Of a stretch of DNA of 64,000 nucleotides, positions 61,355 through 64,000 are shown piece by piece. Below the pieces are notes generated by a model. The model worked only from the letters and a program-made list of their open reading frames with translations. It was not told where the DNA came from and did not search any database. The stretch's first letter is position 1; each line of letters begins with the position of its first letter. Made by a program: the position numbers and the translations under genes. This DNA comes from Dyadobacter sp. CECT 9275 (lineage in GTDB: Bacteria; Bacteroidota; Bacteroidia; Cytophagales; Spirosomataceae). The stretch covers positions 1,674,001-1,738,000 of the forward strand of contig NZ_CAJRAF010000002.1 of the NCBI RefSeq assembly GCF_907164905.1, in the 5' to 3' direction.

Positions 61355-62743
61355 CTATTTCAAAAAATAATCACTTTTTTGAAGAAAGTCCGAAAACCAT
61401 TTGCCAGAGTCTTTGACAATCCGCTCCTGCGTTTCGAAATCGACATAAACCAGGCCAAACCGGGCTGAATATCCTTCTGCCCATTCAAAGTTATCCAGGA
61501 AAGTCCAGGCAAAATAGCCTTTCACGCTTGCGCCCTCCTGTTTGGCTTTTAAAACCTGCGCAAGGTATTCCCTAAAAAAATTCAACCGCGCGGTATCACG
61601 CACTTCTCCCTGCTCCACAACATCCTGAAATGCAGCACCGTTCTCGGTAACGATGATATCCCTGATACCTGTATATTGACTGAACTGATCCAGAATCCTG
61701 TACATACCTTCCGGTGCAATTTCCCAGCCCATGGCCGTTACAGGTTTATTCCTTTTAACCGCAGGTTCTTCCTTAAGCCATAAAACAGGTACGCGGTACG
61801 AATGCCTGACCACCACATTGAAATAATTCTGAAGGCCGATAAAATCAAAGTCGAATTTCAGTTTTTCATCGTCGCCGCTCCGCATATACTTCCGGATTTT
61901 TGCCAGATATGGAAATGCGTCGGACGGATACCCCATTCCCAGCGCGGGTTCAATAAACAAGCGATTCATTAATGCATCTGCACGTCTGGCGGCTCGGATA
62001 TCTTTTACACGCTCAGTGGCAGGTTCCACGTAGGAACAGGAAAGTGCTGTACCTATATAGGCTTCTGGAAACTGGCTTCGGATAACCCTTCCTGCTTCGG
62101 CCTGTGAAAGTGCCAGATGGTGAACCACGGGAAGAAAATTCCAGAGACCCTTTTTCCCAGGGGCGTGTAAACCAGTGGTGTACCCCAGACCGGCCGTTGC
62201 CATGGGTTCGTTCATGACGATCCAGTTATTTACGCGATCACCAAATGCACCGGCACAAATGCTGGTGTAAGCGGCAAACCAACCCACCACTTCCCGGTTT
62301 TTCCAACCTCCTCTTTTTTCCAGGCTCAATGGTAAATCCCAGTGGTATAATGTTAACCAGGGAACCAGATCCAACGCCAGGCATTTATCGATCAGGCGGT
62401 TGTAAAAATCAATCCCTGTCCGGTTAATTTCTCCCACGCCCTCCGGCAAAATCCGCGACCAGGAAACCGAGAAACGGAAATTCTTAAAGCCTAGTTTTGC
62501 TGCAATTTCCAGGTCCGTTTCGAAACGACTGTAAAAATCACAGGCAACACCAGCCTTATCATTATTTTTGATCCTTCCCTTTTTTTCAGCGAACTCATCC
62601 CAGATGCACGGACCCCGTCCTCCCTGGTCCACGGCTCCTTCTATCTGATAGGCAGCGGTGGCTGTACCCCAAATAAAATCTGTTCCGAAATCGCTGGCTG
62701 TTAAAGTTTGTCCCGAACCCGGACCGAGAGAAGTAGGATGCAC
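61355..62743 (-). CDS. GH1 beta-glucosidase
   Basis: A 462-residue protein of the family's usual length. Signature N-terminus FGTDFIWGTATAAYQIEGAVDQGG; acid/base Glu179 in WIVMNEP; nucleophile Glu367 in IIVTENGAA; aglycone/sugar-binding WTFLDNFEWAEGYSARFGL near the C-terminus. No signal peptide is apparent, so it is probably cytoplasmic and hydrolyses beta-glucosides (possibly beta-galactosides/fucosides, as GH1 is broad). It has its own short leader behind the terminator of the neighbouring T9SS gene. Confidence 0.95.
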   Translation of the reverse strand: MHPTSLGPGSGQTLTASDFGTDFIWGTATAAYQIEGAVDQGGRGPCIWDEFAEKKGRIKNNDKAGVACDFYSRFETDLEIAAKLGFKNFRFSVSWSRILPEGVGEINRTGIDFYNRLIDKCLALDLVPWLTLYHWDLPLSLEKRGGWKNREVVGWFAAYTSICAGAFGDRVNNWIVMNEPMATAGLGYTTGLHAPGKKGLWNFLPVVHHLALSQAEAGRVIRSQFPEAYIGTALSCSYVEPATERVKDIRAARRADALMNRLFIEPALGMGYPSDAFPYLAKIRKYMRSGDDEKLKFDFDFIGLQNYFNVVVRHSYRVPVLWLKEEPAVKRNKPVTAMGWEIAPEGMYRILDQFSQYTGIRDIIVTENGAAFQDVVEQGEVRDTARLNFFREYLAQVLKAKQEGASVKGYFAWTFLDNFEWAEGYSARFGLVYVDFETQERIVKDSGKWFSDFLQKSDYFLK

Positions 62744-62795
62744 TGTAAAATGGTATTTTCTGAGCGATAAATGTACCGCATCGCCAGAACATAAA

Positions 62796-62846
62796 AAAGT
62801 TCGGGGCTAAGTATGGCCCACTAATGACCTACACTCCCCGAACTTT
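62796..62846 (-). terminator. Intrinsic terminator of the right-edge T9SS gene
   Basis: On the minus strand, 22 bp after the stop, perfect 11-bp arms (aaagttcgggg and ccccgaacttt) with a 29-nt loop are followed by a further run of T. Confidence 0.8.
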
Positions 62847-62868
62847 CCGTTCTTCAAAATTTCAGTAC

Positions 62869-64000
62869 CTATTTGATAATCTGAATTCTCTTACTGGATA
62901 CTGTCCCGGCATCCGTGACCATTTTAATAACATACCACCCCTGCGAAAAGCTTCGGAGATCCACTTCCTTTTGGGAATCAGGTGCTGTTTCAAGAAGCAG
63001 TTTACCGCTGCTGTCGTACAACCTGACCACCGCTATCTGCGCTGCCGAGGTGATGCCTATTTTTTCCGTAGCCGGGTTGGGATAAACCGAGAACTGATCA
63101 GCAATATCAAAACGGGCGGACACAACACGGCTGAACGCGAAGGTATTGTCAAGGTCGATCATTTTTAGCCGGTAGTAGTTATGCCCACTCACCGGCGCCG
63201 CATGGGTGTAGGTATAATCTATTTGCGCGTTGCTCTCTCCCTGTGCCGCTACAACACCGATTTTCAGCCAGTTCTTTCCATTATTGCTATGCTGTATCTC
63301 GAAACTTTCCGAGTTGGTCTCCGCAGTTGTCTCCCAGTTCAGAATGGCGCTTTTGCCTTCCAGGGCAATTTTAAAGGTAGCAAGTGTCACCGGCAGAGGA
63401 TTGGTGGGTGCAGAAACTTTGAGGCAGGCCAGATCCATTTTTATAAAGTCCCCATCCGACATACCCGTTACTCTTACAAACTGCGCATTACTTGGTGCAA
63501 TGGCCGTCAATGTATACTTCTTCAATCCCGGAGGGGTATTACCCACAACTTTGTCAATGTAAACAGGCACCGGTTCATCCCCGGTCGTCTCTGTTTCATT
63601 TTTATAGAAGATCAGCACAAATCTTTGGTTTCGAGGATTTTCATAAGCAGCCCACACCGTAAGTGATACTTCACTTTTTCCTTCAACGGGTACATCCTGC
63701 CAGAATTTACCCGAACCTTCGAAAACACCGCCGTAATCACCGCAAACCCGGTAGGATTGCTCCGTTTTTAAAGTACCCCCGCTGGTTTGCCACCCTGACG
63801 TTCCGCTTTCAAAGCCAGGATTAGTCAGCTTGTTGTTATCACACTCCGAACAATAAGACGGTTCCGTCACAACCAGACAGGCACCATCGATTTTGAAATA
63901 CCCTCCTTCTGAATAAAATTCTACCCGAACCTTAAACGTTCCCGCTGGCGCAGTGGCCGTGAGCGAGTACCTTTGCAGGATAACCGCCCCGCCCACTTCA
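62869..64000 (-). CDS. T9SS-sorted multidomain protein, C-terminal part (partial)
   Basis: The frame is open to the right edge, so the N-terminus lies outside the window; a GTG at 63996 is not a real start. The 377 residues seen contain the end of one carbohydrate-binding-like beta-sandwich and a complete second one (NKLTNPGFESGTSGWQTSGG ... WQDVPVEGKSEVSLTVWAAY ... MSDGDFIKMDLACLKV). A fibronectin-like segment follows (ATFKIALEGKSAILNWETTAETNSESFEIQHS ... NYYRLKMIDLDNTFAFS), then a type A T9SS sorting domain (FSVYPNPATEKIGITS ... QGWYVIKMVTDAG). The repeated sandwich resembles CBM-type modules. It is probably a secreted, surface-anchored enzyme or adhesin whose catalytic part is not visible. 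Confidence 0.85.
   Translation of the reverse strand, partial: EVGGAVILQRYSLTATAPAGTFKVRVEFYSEGGYFKIDGACLVVTEPSYCSECDNNKLTNPGFESGTSGWQTSGGTLKTEQSYRVCGDYGGVFEGSGKFWQDVPVEGKSEVSLTVWAAYENPRNQRFVLIFYKNETETTGDEPVPVYIDKVVGNTPPGLKKYTLTAIAPSNAQFVRVTGMSDGDFIKMDLACLKVSAPTNPLPVTLATFKIALEGKSAILNWETTAETNSESFEIQHSNNGKNWLKIGVVAAQGESNAQIDYTYTHAAPVSGHNYYRLKMIDLDNTFAFSRVVSARFDIADQFSVYPNPATEKIGITSAAQIAVVRLYDSSGKLLLETAPDSQKEVDLRSFSQGWYVIKMVTDAGTVSSKRIQIIK

Overview
The window comes from a Bacteroidota genome, most likely a Cytophagales/Spirosomaceae member of the Dyadobacter type. That placement is inferred from gene content, not from a marker gene: a SusC/SusD pair, FecI/FecR regulators, type IX secretion (T9SS) sorting domains of types A and B, DUF1800/DUF1501 pairing, Bacteroidota-type RHS proteins, a LytS/LytTR pair and a TTTG/TAnnTTTG promoter. 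No rRNA, tRNA or CRISPR array was seen.

Region by region. (1) 1-5.6 kb: the tail of a DUF1800 gene, a Tat-exported DUF1501 protein with an unusual C-terminal extension, and a 1246-residue T9SS protein built from nine GWAWD repeats, closed by a strong terminator. (2) 5.8-17.3 kb: a polysaccharide utilisation locus (FecI sigma, FecR anti-sigma, STN-containing SusC, SusD, GH97, clan GH-D galactosidase-like protein with an F5/8C-like domain) that probably handles alpha-galactosides. (3) 17.3-25 kb: an AT-rich accessory stretch with an IS256-family element, an alpha/beta hydrolase, an EptA-like phosphoethanolamine transferase, two orphan lipoproteins and gene remnants. (4) 25-42.3 kb, minus strand: a surface-protein and RHS island. 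It holds a 3561-residue RHS-N/Ig/PA14/DNRLRE protein with near-identical 1830-bp repeats, a 902-residue SdrD-B/T9SS protein, and a 1043-residue RHS protein with a variable C-terminal tip followed by an overlapping DUF1493-like small gene (candidate immunity). A run of 12 G sits inside the RHS core just before the tip, and slippage by one base either way gives a stop within six codons. This looks like a phase-variable RHS toxin. (5) 42.4-49 kb: a T9SS type B PKD-like protein, a LytTR two-component pair, a glutathione-independent formaldehyde dehydrogenase and a Rossmann-fold oxidoreductase. (6) 49.1-59.3 kb: an ECF sigma, a short anti-sigma, a DUF4374 lipoprotein, a TonB-dependent receptor, a second DUF4374 lipoprotein, a PepSY membrane protein and a second outer-membrane barrel. 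The layout resembles the XusABC xenosiderophore system of Bacteroides but has two XusB-like proteins and its own sigma factor. (7) 59.3-64 kb: a DUF4097 protein, small genes, a GH1 beta-glucosidase and the end of another T9SS protein.

The most noteworthy items are the poly-G switch in the RHS toxin, the giant repeat protein beside it with a decayed duplicate of the neighbouring gene, and the doubled Xus-like iron-uptake operon.
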